The notes under the pieces were generated by a model that searched no databases, had not been told where the DNA came from, and worked only from the letters and a program-made list of their open reading frames with translations. From NCBI GenBank assembly GCA_016859345.1, contig CM029124.1, positions 21,959,980 through 22,023,979 of the forward strand: a DNA stretch of 64,000 nucleotides. Direction: 5' to 3'. The stretch is from Istiophorus platypterus (Eukaryota; Chordata; Actinopteri; Istiophoriformes; Istiophoridae). How positions within the stretch are numbered: the stretch's first letter is position 1; every line of letters begins with the position of its first letter. Positions 26,385 through 37,900 of this stretch are shown piece after piece. The translations under genes and the position numbers were made by a program.

Positions 26385-26390
26385 TTTATT
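26385..26390 (-). terminator. haao poly(A) signal AATAAA
   Basis: A minus-strand AATAAA lies about 370 bases past the haao stop codon. It is the first canonical hexamer I found downstream and implies a 3' UTR of about 0.4 kb. Confidence 0.5.
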
Positions 26391-26760
26391 TCTATAGATA
26401 TTTGTGTCTTGCAATTCTTTCAACAATAAAGATGTTACCATGAAATTACATGCAATGCTAAAATTAATTTAATGTATGTAACTACAACAAACTGCAATTA
26501 ACAGTTTCAGTTTGAAAAAATTCTTGTGACCATTATTACTGAAATGGGTCAAGGTTCACTTTCATTAACACAAAACAGACACACGTACGCATGCATGATT
26601 TCCATCAACACATCTGATAATACACAATATACTTTTCATTACTGCGCTTTGACAGATAAAGTAGCAGCTTTCATGTTGTGTACTTGTATTTGTGAAGTAT
26701 GTTCTTCTCCCCAGATAAACAGTATAATGTATATTGAATGTGCGAATTGGCAGGTCATGG

Positions 26761-29700
26761 TCAGGGTCTCTTGCGCTCAGGGTTTTGAACCACAAACAGG
26801 GCAACAGCGCTCTCATCCCTCTGCCATTGGTACCTACAGGGGAAGAAGCCATTTAAGACTTGTGAGCAAAAATCTTTTAAAATCTTAAAGGAAGTTTTTC
26901 AAGTCAAATCATCCCCTTTCAAACCACATATGAATTTTCAGAAGTAGAAATTGCGACACTTTTTATCTATTGATTTGTGGATAAATTTGTCATTAACTGT
27001 TAACATTGACTTACTGGCTCTGTTCATGAATAAGTAAACTGTCTCCTGCACAAAGAGTGAACTCCTGCTCATTCACAGTTACTGTTGAGGATCCCTCCTG
27101 AGAGACAGAGAAAAAAGGTGATGAGAAAAGAGAATGAATTGAAAAAGATGGACAAATGAGTGTTTGGTTATTACTCTGTACGGAGGGTCAGACGCAGATA
27201 CATCACACTAACAGATAGTAGCATCTAAGCAGTACTGACAGACTGCTGGGACAGTCTGTGAAGCTACACAGTGAACAGAGAGCATACCAGCTGCCAAATC
27301 CACACATCACTCTGTGGTACCGTTGTTGCTGTCAGCCCAGGTCCAAACACCATTGCCTGCCATGGTCATAAGAAAGTGTATTATAGAATTTTTCCATCTA
27401 TCCATATCACTATCATCATCTACTGCTCATCGCATCTCACTGACAATTCTGCCTTATTATAAATTTACAATGAGGTGTATTTTCATCTATAATGCAATAC
27501 AGTCAAAGGGAAATTCCACGGGCAAGAAAAATCCATAATTACTTGGATTCTACTTTAGTTTCAGTTTCACTTTGCCAAAGCCTTTGGTTTAAGGATTTAA
27601 TAAAGTGGTGCACTATGTCAAACAGGCTGTCAATAAGAAGAATGTTATGTGAATAATTACATGCACCATATAGACAATACATCTCATGAGGAGTCCTTTT
27701 CACATTTTGAAACATTTCCATGTTTCCTCCACAATGGGAGGAATCAAGACTATGAGGAACAAAGGAGTAACATCTGGCCATTCTTCACGGAAAGGAGCAA
27801 AATATTTTATTTTTGCAAGTACTTGTTACTTATGGGGCACAATATGAGGAAACAACTGAAGTTTGAGAAAAACTGCGTTGATGGCATTGATATTCTGTAA
27901 GCTATAATTGTTTTTTAATGTATTTCACAGTTATGTTACTGTTCTGCAGGGGTACAAAGGGGAAAGAGAAGGGGCTTCTCTTGAAACATAGATACAGGTT
28001 TATTGAAGAACCTACATATATAAAATATATGGATTACGTTATGATTGGGGCATAAATCTTGGGATAATGAGGGGCTTGTCAATCATTTATGGAGTATGGC
28101 AACATACTTATAGGTGAGTGTAAACGGGTCACACACCAGCTCACTGCATAGGGGGTTTGGCCTTATAGCTTGTGCTCTTCGAACAGACTATAGTGTAAGC
28201 GCTGCTCCTTTAAGTAGTGGATGAAGTACATTAAAAACATATACCTTCGCCCTTTGCTCATTGCTGTAATCGGGCAAGGCTGCCCCAACAGAAAAACTGG
28301 TGCCCGTCTCTCAACCACTGCTATAGAGTGCTGCTATAGCTACTATCCTCTTCAAGGAGGAAAACTATAACATTACAGAGTGAAGTAATAATATAACATA
28401 TATTTGTAGGCAGATCACCCGTATTTGTCGTTAATGTTTAAAGGAGAAGCTTGTACTTGTTATTTTAAATCTTTCATTTACACATAAAGAATATCTTATG
28501 TTGGCAGCAACAGAAGTTTTACGTTGCTTTTTCACTTTTTTCCAAACTTTAGTTTTGTTTAGTTTTATACTGTACGTCCATTACTCTGTATTTACAAAAA
28601 TACTAATTTATTTCTCCCTTCCTCTCTAAAGCCCAGCTGTTACTCCCCTGTTCTCCGTGGTCTTGTTTTGATTCACCACAACTAAGTATTTTAATGATTG
28701 ATTGAAAACTTTTTACCAGATTCATACAATGAAATTACAATCTAAATCACTGACATATAATATGCTTTTATTAGGGTTGTATATTGTTTGAATGTTTGCT
28801 CCTACCGACAATACCTGAATACTGAATGTTTATTTTTATACCTTACTATGAGAAATTTAAATGTCTTCTTCTACAAACCCTTTTTTTCATTTCATTGTTC
28901 TTATATGTTAAACACTGCCTAAATAGTAATAGCCATATAAAAACTTTGCCTGACTGATATAGTCTAAATTAGGCAAAATTTTGATATTAAATACCCAAAC
29001 ATCTGATCAAAGAACAAGTAAACGTACAACCCATACCAAAAGAATATTGAAGTTGAACCTGATAAATTTTTTAGAAAACATTATTCCTAGTACCTCTGTC
29101 TCAAACTGAGCTCCGAAAAGGTTGACGGGCCGGCCGCTGGCCAGTGATGGCCTCTGTTTGTCCAGCCAGTCTTTGAAGGAGAAGGGTGACATCACGTTCA
29201 TGGTGTTCATCTGGAACGGAGGCTCTCTGAAGACTTCATCTTTCCATCAACAGACATCAGTGACACCAGTGAATAATTTGCAGGGATAAGAACTGATATC
29301 TTGATTTCTCATTCCATACATTAACTGGAATCACAGGAAATTTCAGGAAAACTCACTTGGATCAGGTTTTCCTGTTTTGCACTGCTTCGATGCCATGAAC
29401 CTGCGAGTAAGTAAGTAAGTAAAATTTATTTAGTAAAACCCCTTTCACAGAGCAAAGTCACAAAATGCTTCACAAAGTAAAACAAAGTAAAAAATCAACT
29501 TACAACTATTTTAGTCAAACAAATAACCCAATCAGATGGAGACTGTTTGTAAGTGTAAAGATAAAAATGAAGGAGGGAATATTTCTCACTCTTTGATAAT
29601 GGGCACCAGTTGGGTTCCCAGGTTCTGACAGTAGAACCACTTCTCAAACAGGATATCAGTGGTGTTGTCCACATAGTACCTGTGAGCATCAATACACACA

Positions 29701-31289
29701 TTTTAACATTGTTTTGAACCCCTTAAAAACCTTCAAGAGTTGACATGAGAGGAGAGACAGTAGTTCACCTCAGGCAGTCAGTCTCTGTCAGCAGCCGTCT
29801 CCTCTCCACCACCAGTCCCACAGTGTTGGCCTGTCTCTGTGGGGAGTGGGGGATCCGAGCCGGCAGCAGGAACATCTACATATGAGGAAGAGATTAATGG
29901 AACACGGAATGCACATACAGAGAGTGTGTAAGTGTGACAAGGTTCATTATACATATTTTACTGATCAGGTTGCACTGGAGCATTGAATATGTGACCAGTT
30001 TATTTTGATTAAAAGAAAATCCTAAACCACTGAAAATAGCAGTGACAGCAATGACTTGTTCTTCTTTAAAGTTGGACTCAATATAAAGTAATAATATGAT
30101 ATAACTGACTTTTTATGCAGGATATACAACTATGGCAAAGGAGAAAAAATGCATATAAAAACCTATTTGAGCTCACCTCTCCCTCTCTGATGTGCACATC
30201 CTTGTGTTTGCCATTTTCAATCACCTTCAGGCACATATCTCCCTTCACCTGGTAGAACAGCTATTTAAAACAGGGAGTGGAAGACAAAAGAAGAATGCCA
30301 CTGGATTAAAGGATAATTCCACCAATTTCATTCAACAATGTCTATTTGGAGTGTTGCAGAAGACTATTCAAATCTGACGAATGTAAAATTAGAAAGGAGT
30401 CAGAAAGAAGTGAGCTGACCAGACCTCTGTAACCTACTCCTCATCTTTGTTCAAGGCTTCATAGTTGCTAATTACCATTACACACTCACATCTCAGAACA
30501 AACTGTCGGCAGTTGAGTTGCATTGTGTGTAAGGCAGGAGCCAGGTGTTGACAATAAAGAAGAATGTGTGGAAAAAAAGAGATGATATCCATTGCTCCTT
30601 TGTGTCAATACATTTCTTTTAAACTGTCCATCATGAGTCCAACAAAGTTATAGGAGTCCAATGCTAAATTGAAGGAGTTCTCTTTTAATTGACTGAGTTT
30701 AAAGATGGCGATTAAAGAAATATTTAAGATATTGCAGAATATTAAAGCAAACTTAATAATGTTACTCAAGCATTCCTATTGAGTAACACATTCCATTTGC
30801 TGTTCCTGGACTTTGACAGTGTAAATTTCAAAAAGCCTAAAGCAAAGGTTGCCAACAAAAACAGTGTAATACTGTTTGTGTAATTTCTCCTAGTTTAATT
30901 AGGTGCATACCTGTGCTGGAATTATGACATAATACAGAACCAATTAGAACCATTCTCCTACCTCCTCCCCCTCTTCAATGTGATAATCCTTCCTGGTATT
31001 TGGACCTCCAACAAACATGATATTCAACTGGAAAAAGTACCTGAAGAATTAAAAACAACCATGCATTCACCAAATGTCCTAATAGTCAACTAAGTTAGTT
31101 GTTCATTTGTCAGTGCACCAAAACAGTACCTTTATTGTGATTTGAGGAGTTTTTCAATCTTCACAGTTGTAAAATTAAAAATGTGAAACATATTACTCAC
31201 ATGAGCTTGTTGCATACTGGTGGCAGAAAAGCCTTCTGGTTCTCTGCGATCCAGTTTTCCACATTCAAAACCAGAGGAGTGTTGCTCAT
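26761..31289 (-). CDS. haao: 3-hydroxyanthranilate 3,4-dioxygenase
   Basis: Ten minus-strand exons join to 287 residues (I recall 286 for human): 31289-31201, 31040-30962, 30260-30177, 29875-29769, 29679-29590, 29400-29357, 29239-29094, 27356-27288, 27097-27015 and 26833-26761. All junctions are GT-AG and phases agree. The cytosolic enzyme opens the ring of 3-hydroxyanthranilate in the kynurenine pathway, yielding the quinolinate precursor used for NAD synthesis. It is a cupin with non-haem iron. The ligands align as His50, Glu56 (within YHIEEGEE) and His94 (within ARIPHSPQR), an offset of +3 from the mammalian His47/Glu53/His91. Other family marks are VCNKLM, MFVGGPNTRKDY, LVVERRR, FEKWFYCQNLGTQL and DVWIWQL. 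The start is the ATG of MSNTPLVLN in exon 1. Intron 5 contains a repeat. No lesion is seen. Confidence 0.96.
29405..29512. repeat. Teleost interspersed repeat in haao intron 5
   Basis: Reads (GTAA)n, then TTTATTTAGTAAAACC, CTTTCACAGAGCAAAGTCAC and AAAATGCTTCACAAAGTAAA. This resembles the 'TTTATATAGCACTTTCACAG...CACAAAGTGCTTTACA' tail common to fish retroposons. It is diverged and short. Confidence 0.5.
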
Positions 31290-33090
31290 TTTGTGTGCTG
31301 TAGTGTTAAGTTTGTTTGCCCAGTCTGCTACCCTGACTACTTTAAACAATGAGATTCACACTGAAAGTCCAAAATACAGAAGTGGGTGTAGGCCAAGTGG
31401 GGAGGAGCTCTGTTTCCCAGATAGGTGAAGGGTTGCTTCCACTGTCTTAACAAGCAAGTGTATTGTCCTGTTGTCTCTCTACAGATCAACTGGAATCCAC
31501 TGAAACTCAGACGCAAGCTGGCAATATGTAAACACTGTGCATGTGTATTAGGTCTCTCCTAGAAGCCAGAGCATAATTTGACAGATCCCTGTGAGACAAG
31601 ATACTAACATTAGAGCTTCAACACTGGCCACTAAGATAAACACAGAAAAAGGCTTATAATAGCTGAGAATAGGTATGTATTAGAGTTTCATTTGTTACAA
31701 GGTTCATTTGGAAATTATTTTTTACTTAGACAACCACAGACATTTTCATTCACACAGCACATCAAAGCTCAAATCAGGTTTTGATATGATTTCAATGTAC
31801 TTGGTTATAAAACCCAGGTGGGAAAGGAATAGAAATCAATTAAAACCAATGGTCTTATTTAGGGTAAAACAATGCCCCTCTTATGGTCATATCAGTTAAA
31901 CTTATTGACGTGTTTCGCAATATCATACAGGTGAATGGTTTTACTGAATATGTCTATACATATTGCAACAATCCCTTACAAAGGCTGTGTTCCCCCAAAA
32001 AAGTGAACTGAAATTACAAAATGGTAAATAATGAACAGTGTTTTGCCACATGCGTGCATCACGTGTGCAGTTTTGACAAGAAACATTCACTGTTCACATT
32101 GAGGCTGGACAAGGATGATTACCAAAACAATTTGAGATTTTATACCAAATGTAAGGATTTAAAATGTCCACTAGATGGAGGTGTTTAAGATGGTGATGTT
32201 ATATGAAAGTTGTCTTCTCAGTTGAAAATCCTGAATCCCATAATGGCTGCTGATACCCATCTGGCGAGTTCTTCACAGAACTTGAATGCTAAGCCAGGCT
32301 TTCAACTAGAAAAGGACTTTAGGATCATACAGACCAAATTCTATTAATGAAATATTTAAGAGACCAGTTGTTTGTCTCAGAATTTAAGTTTTACGGGTGT
32401 TCGGTGAGGAAAGTTTTGTTGGAAGTTGTCACAACGATGAATTCCATGTCAACACAGAATTAAATAATGGAGCTGATGGAGAGGAAGGAGAGAAGAGGCC
32501 AAAATTTGGCTCTATCATGGCCAAACTGCCATCTGTGGACCTGCTTAATCCAGTGCCTCTACATACTGTATCCTCAGAGCAGCCATAACTGTCACTCACC
32601 ACCGACACCAAAAGTGACAGCTGATAGTGGCTCTCTTCATCTTTTTATATACAGTCATTAAATTACTGTTCTTGTTTTGATGGTAAATTTGTCCCAAAAT
32701 TTGAAGCCTTTCCTTACAACAGCTGCATTTCTTCTTTGACTGTGAGTGAACACTGCATGTGTGATGTCATCACATTTATATTGATTAAAGATATGAATAA
32801 GGTATGATGTATAATTATTATATGTAAATGAGATAGAACTCAGTAAAAACATCAATTGCTTGTGCTGACTACAATTTATTTGCAAGGATTTCGGTAACAA
32901 TGGAAAAATAAACTTGTTAAAAAGTTTGCCTTCACTTTCACTGTCCTCCTTGATTTTCCCTGTTACAAGTGTATCTGTCAGGAACAACAGAAAGGACACA
33001 TTTGTACGTCTTGTTCCCTTTAAACTTTGTAGGTTTATATTAGGTCTCTTTTCAACGGTCTGGTGTTTCTGTGAAGAGGTGCTCCCTGGT
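31290..33090. other. haao upstream region
   Basis: The region 5' of the haao start codon on the minus strand must contain its 5' UTR and promoter, but no TATA box, CpG island or upstream exon can be assigned. Nothing else is recognised to 33.09 kb. Confidence 0.4.
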
Positions 33091-33091
33091 G

Positions 33092-33940
33092 GACACAACA
33101 GTACACAACATCGATAAAGACAACAGTACACAACAACGATAAACACAACAGTACACAACAACAATAAACACAAACAGTACACAACGATAAACACAACAGT
33201 ACACAACGATAAACACAACAGTACACAACAACGATAAAGACAACAGTACACAACAACAATAAACACAACAGTCACAACAACAATAAACACAACAGTACAC
33301 AACGATAAACACAACAGTACACAACAACGATAAACACAACAGTCACAACAAAGATAAACACGACAGTACACAACAACGATAAACATAACAGTACACAACA
33401 ATAAACGCAACAGTCACAACAACAATAAACGCAACAGTCACAACAATAAACACAACAGTCACAACAACAATAAACGCAACAGTCACAACAACAATAAACA
33501 CAACAGTCACAACAACAATAAACACAACAGTCACAACAACAATTAACACAACAGTCACAACAACAATTAACACAACAGTACACAACAACGATAAACACAA
33601 CAGTCACAACAACGATTAACACAACAGTCACAACAACGATTAACACAACAGTCACAACAACGATAAACACAACAGTCACAACAACGATAAACACAACAGT
33701 CACAACAACGATAAACACAACAGTCACAACGATTAACACAACAGTCACAACAACAATAAACACAACAGTCACAACAACGATAAACACAACAGTCACAACA
33801 ACGATAAACACAACAGTCACAACAACAATTAACACAACAGTCACAACAACGATAAACACAACAGTCACAACAACGATAAACACAACAGTACACAACAATA
33901 AACACAACAGTCACAACAACGATTAACACAACAGCAGTTT
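33092..33940. repeat. Minisatellite, about 24-bp unit, about 35 copies
   Basis: Tandem array with consensus AACACAACAGTCACAACAACGATA. Variant units have GTACACAAC in place of GTCACAAC, or have lost a CAA step. The first part (33.09-33.41 kb) is mostly the GTACAC form and the rest mostly the GTCAC form, so it grew in at least two phases. Because the unit is a multiple of three and stop-free on the minus strand, several frames stay open (up to 250 codons) and encode repeats such as VVVTVVFI or CCDCCVYR. These are by-products, not a gene. Confidence 0.97.
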
Positions 33941-34329
33941 ACAGAAGTTAAGTTTCTATTTTGCAATCCACTGTGCAATTATAACATTTATTTAAAAACT
34001 TCCTCGTTTTTGTCAACACACACCCAAAAATGAAGCCTGTCGCTGTGTCTCAGCTGAGGGTGACCATTTTATTGTAGTCGTTAACAGATATACTTTATAA
34101 AATTGACTCCGACGTCGTTGAGAATCAGCGGTGATCCCCCGTAGAGACGGGACAACAGCTGGGCTGGTTCCCTGAGAGGTTCCGAGGAGAAGAACCGGAG
34201 CTCTGCACCTCAACTACCCAGCGCACATCTGTGCGACCGCACGCTAACACATCCAGCCGCCGTTAGCTTACATAACTCGGGCCAACGTGCCATTTCTCCA
34301 AAGCAATAAACCTTAGCCTTTATACTAAG

Positions 34330-34901
34330 GTGCGGTTATTTTTTTCGTATTTTCAGACTGTCGAGGACGCGGAGCCGTGTCTCGTATCCTTCTCCTCCAG
34401 GGCCTCGTCGTCGGGGACGAGCTGCGGCCGTCGCCTCCATCCTGAGCCGGGACGAGCCCGTCGGGCCTCCGCCGGGCCTCCCTCCCCCCCCCGGGGTCAC
34501 GTGATCCGCGGCCCCGGCGAGGAGGCGCCTCCTGACGGCGGCCGGTGAACGTGCTGCGCGCAGACGTCGTCCTGACAAACGCCGTTACTTTTGTAGTTTT
34601 GAATAAAAAAAATAAATAAAAAAACCACCCTCCTAACTGTAATTAAAGGCGTGAGTGCCCGCAGGAGTCCAACTAATGGCCTGCGATTTGTAAACGAGCT
34701 AGATATGAATATTCCTTCGGGGTTACGAGCTTATACGTTATCTTATAAGAAGTGATTCCGGTTCAGTGGGAAGGTTTGAACGACTCTCTGGAAAGTGACC
34801 ATTGTTGTAATCAGGTCGAGGCTGTTATCATTTCCACTTGCTGGCTCTCTTAGTTTTTACGGGTTTACAGCTGAGAAACGGGACAAGCTTTTTAGAGTGT
34901 C
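34330..34901 (+). promoter_or_regulatory. CpG-rich papolg promoter and 5' UTR
   Basis: CpG density rises sharply at 34.33-34.57 kb, directly upstream of papolg exon 1. Within it 34497-34504 is TCACGTGA, a palindromic E-box of the USF/TFE type. No TATA box is evident, as expected for a housekeeping CpG promoter. The transcription start cannot be fixed. Open frames of 72-80 codons on both strands here are GC-driven and not supported. Confidence 0.6.
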
Positions 34902-37900
34902 ATGAAAGAAATGTCAAGGTAAGGGCCGCTACTGCCGCATTTTCTACTTATGAGCGTTTCTGTTCGCGTGTAAGAGAGTCCTAAAGAATAGGCTAAGAGC
35001 TAACGTTAGCCAACTGTCACAACAACCAAACAAGGCCCGCAGCCGTCGTTTGTCGGCTAGCTCGTTTGCTTGTTTGTTTGTCGGGTAACTATTGTTTGGA
35101 TGTGCGCGACAAAATAAACGGGTTTCGTGAGCTGTTTTTGTTTGAAAAAATGTCAACTCTCACATAAGCCTGACCGGAAAGCGGGTCATTAGTTGGACCA
35201 ATTCTTCCGTAGCAGCCACCTAACGTTTGCTAACTTGCTAAATAAGCTAATTTGTTAGCACTTCAAGCCTGTTTGTAGCATCTCGGCTAACGTTCTTTCG
35301 CCGCCAGGTGAGGATTAAATCGTGGTATACCTTAAACATGTTTCTGCAGTTTTGGTTAATTCACTTTTTGCGATATGGATTAAATAAAACGGTGGGGTCA
35401 GTAATGTGCTTTTTAAAGTAATGTAAGTCAAGCATATTGCTCTCGTAGCATGTAGCAAAGTGTTTACACATGGGTTCGCGATAATTGAAAAGGTGAGTAA
35501 CAGGAATGACCAGTGACAGCTTTCACATTTGACTCGGGCTTATAAATGCCTCAAGTTGGTCGCGAATTGCCACTTCATGTCTTATTCATTACTTAAGACT
35601 GATTCTGAGAAATCATTAGTTGAAACAATGAACGTAGTAGCGTCAAGTGTCGTTGTGTGTTAGCTGTCATGTCATGTATTGTGTCTTGTTCCCTTGCAGC
35701 ACCATGCCTGGCGGGCAGCAGCCTCAGAAACACTATGGGATCACCTCTGCCATCAGCCTCGCACCCCCACGAGAAATAGACCATCAGTACACCAAGAAAC
35801 TCTGTGATGCTATGAAACCCTTTGGGGTGTTTGAGGATGAAGAGGAATTGAACCATAGGTGAGAAACAATTCATATCATTTCACGTTTTACCCGACACAA
35901 CTAGGGAGCATCCTGGCTGCACGTCCTTCATTGTAGCAGCCACGAGTACGCAAAGCATCTATAATATAGTAAACCAGCATTTCGCTAGTAGTTGTTATAA
36001 AATGAAGTTTTCTAAGCATCTCAAAGCAGCACGTAATGTAAATGGCATTTACTGCAAGGCTGCACTGCATTTTAGTTTACATATGTTCATCATTGTTGTA
36101 ACTAACTGTATATACCTTTTGGCTTTAGTTCACATGTAAGACAACTAAATGTGTAATTAGGTATAGTCTATGTATGTACAGTGTTATCAGTCTCACCATA
36201 TAATTAGGCAAACAGATGGATTATGAGAGAAGCACTTGCTTAAAATTATGTCTCTTTTCAGACTTGCAGTTCTTGGGAAGTTGAATAACTTTGTTAAAGA
36301 ATGGATCGCAGAGATCAGTGAATTAAAGGTATGGTCTAGTGTTGTGCCATTGTATGCATTCATGATATACAGATGGGGCAATAAGTGATGATGAGTGGAG
36401 TGCTTAATGAGTATGAAAATGATGAGAATCATATGGCCTTCACAGTCTCCTCCACCATCATCATCATCAAAACACCAAATGAGGGAAAATCTTTTGAAAG
36501 AATGGTTTTTCATCCGTCTAGTAGAGATCAGAGACTTGGTGAATCTATGCCAAGGTTCACTGAAGCTGTTCTGAGAGCACATAGTGACCCAACACCCTAC
36601 TAAGACATTTAATGTTGGTTTTTTTCCTTAAATTTTTTTACCCATTTGTATGATGCATTGTGGCGTCATTAATGGGGACTATCAAATAAGAGACTCTAAA
36701 ACAGTTGAAAGCATGTTACTTTTGGGCCACAAAGTGGAAAACATCATAGTTACATCATTGATATGCTTCTCTTCTCCACAGAATCTTCCACCATCAGCTA
36801 TTAGCTGTGTTGGGGGCAAGATATTTACATTTGGTTCATACCGTCTTGGAGTGCACACAAAAGGTATGTGTAGTTTTTATTTTTATTTCATCACCATTCG
36901 TTCAATACAGTGACGTCAGTCAAATCCTTAGTTTTATGACGGGAAATTGACAGGGTATGCTGGCCTTTTTAAAAGAAGCAAAAAGAGCTAGAGGTAACAG
37001 GACATTACTGCCACAAAGCACTCGACCCTGTCCAAGCAGGCATGCGTCGTTGTTTTTGAAAAGCTCAGTTCACCCTGACCACACCAAAGCACGCGGCTTG
37101 CATTGTCATATTCATCTGCTATTGAGTGTTTTTTGAAAAGACCAGTTTTAGGATTTGAAAACTGGGTAATTGGTGGCTTACCATAGACTGAAGGCTTTTG
37201 TGTGAATGTGTTTCTGCGTAGCTCCTTGTTTTGAACCATGAGCACAACAAGTGAGCTAAAAAGGTAAAAATGATTTAAAACACATGCATGTATAATAGAA
37301 AAACTACATTGCATTGTGTTTTACCATTCGTTGTACAAAGAAGCAGGGTTTTTGTTTGTTTTTGGGTCACATTTTACAGTGCTTCCCATTAATCTTAACA
37401 AGTTAGGATATTCCAAAGCTAAACTGCAGAATTGCAATGTTACGAGAGTTTTTTTTTTATTTATTAATTGCTATCAGCTGTAAAAAAACCCAGGTCAGTT
37501 TCTGATGCTTTGTTATTGCAGCCATTTGCTCTTCTGGATAACTCAGACATCTTTTGTGACTTTTATTCACAAAAACACCAACCAACCAATCTAGCAAGTT
37601 TTTGGACAAACCATAGCAACTTTTCATAGAAGAAAATCAACAGTATTGTCTCACTTTTCCCCAAAGAAACACCTTACTATGGTTATTCAATTGACAACAT
37701 AGACATGAGTGAGGTGTGTGGGTTTTTTTGTTTTGTTTTCTTTTGGTTTTTTTATTTATTTATATTTTGTCTGGTGATTTTGTCAAAAAGTTGTGGTTAT
37801 AAAACCAGGATATAAGCAGCATAGCAGCAGCTTGGAAATGGCTTTGAAGTGATTGCTGGTTAACATGTAGACTCATTTGTTTCAGTCTTTTTTGTTTGTC

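Noticed and set aside
32658..33929. Minus-strand open frames of up to 250 codons at 32.66-33.93 kb
   Set aside because: They are produced by a 24-bp tandem repeat (multiple of three) and are open in several registers at once. No start context or splice evidence.
35647..35862. Translation start at an ATG in papolg intron 1 (35668 or earlier)
   Set aside because: Those codons lie before a strong acceptor (TTCCCTTGCAG at 35689-35699). The MKEMS stub of exon 1 joins in phase and matches the known human start.
36383..36570. GTGATGA...CTGA motifs in papolg intron 3, suggesting a C/D box snoRNA
   Set aside because: The boxes are about 180 bases apart, much longer than a C/D snoRNA. No terminal stem pairs.
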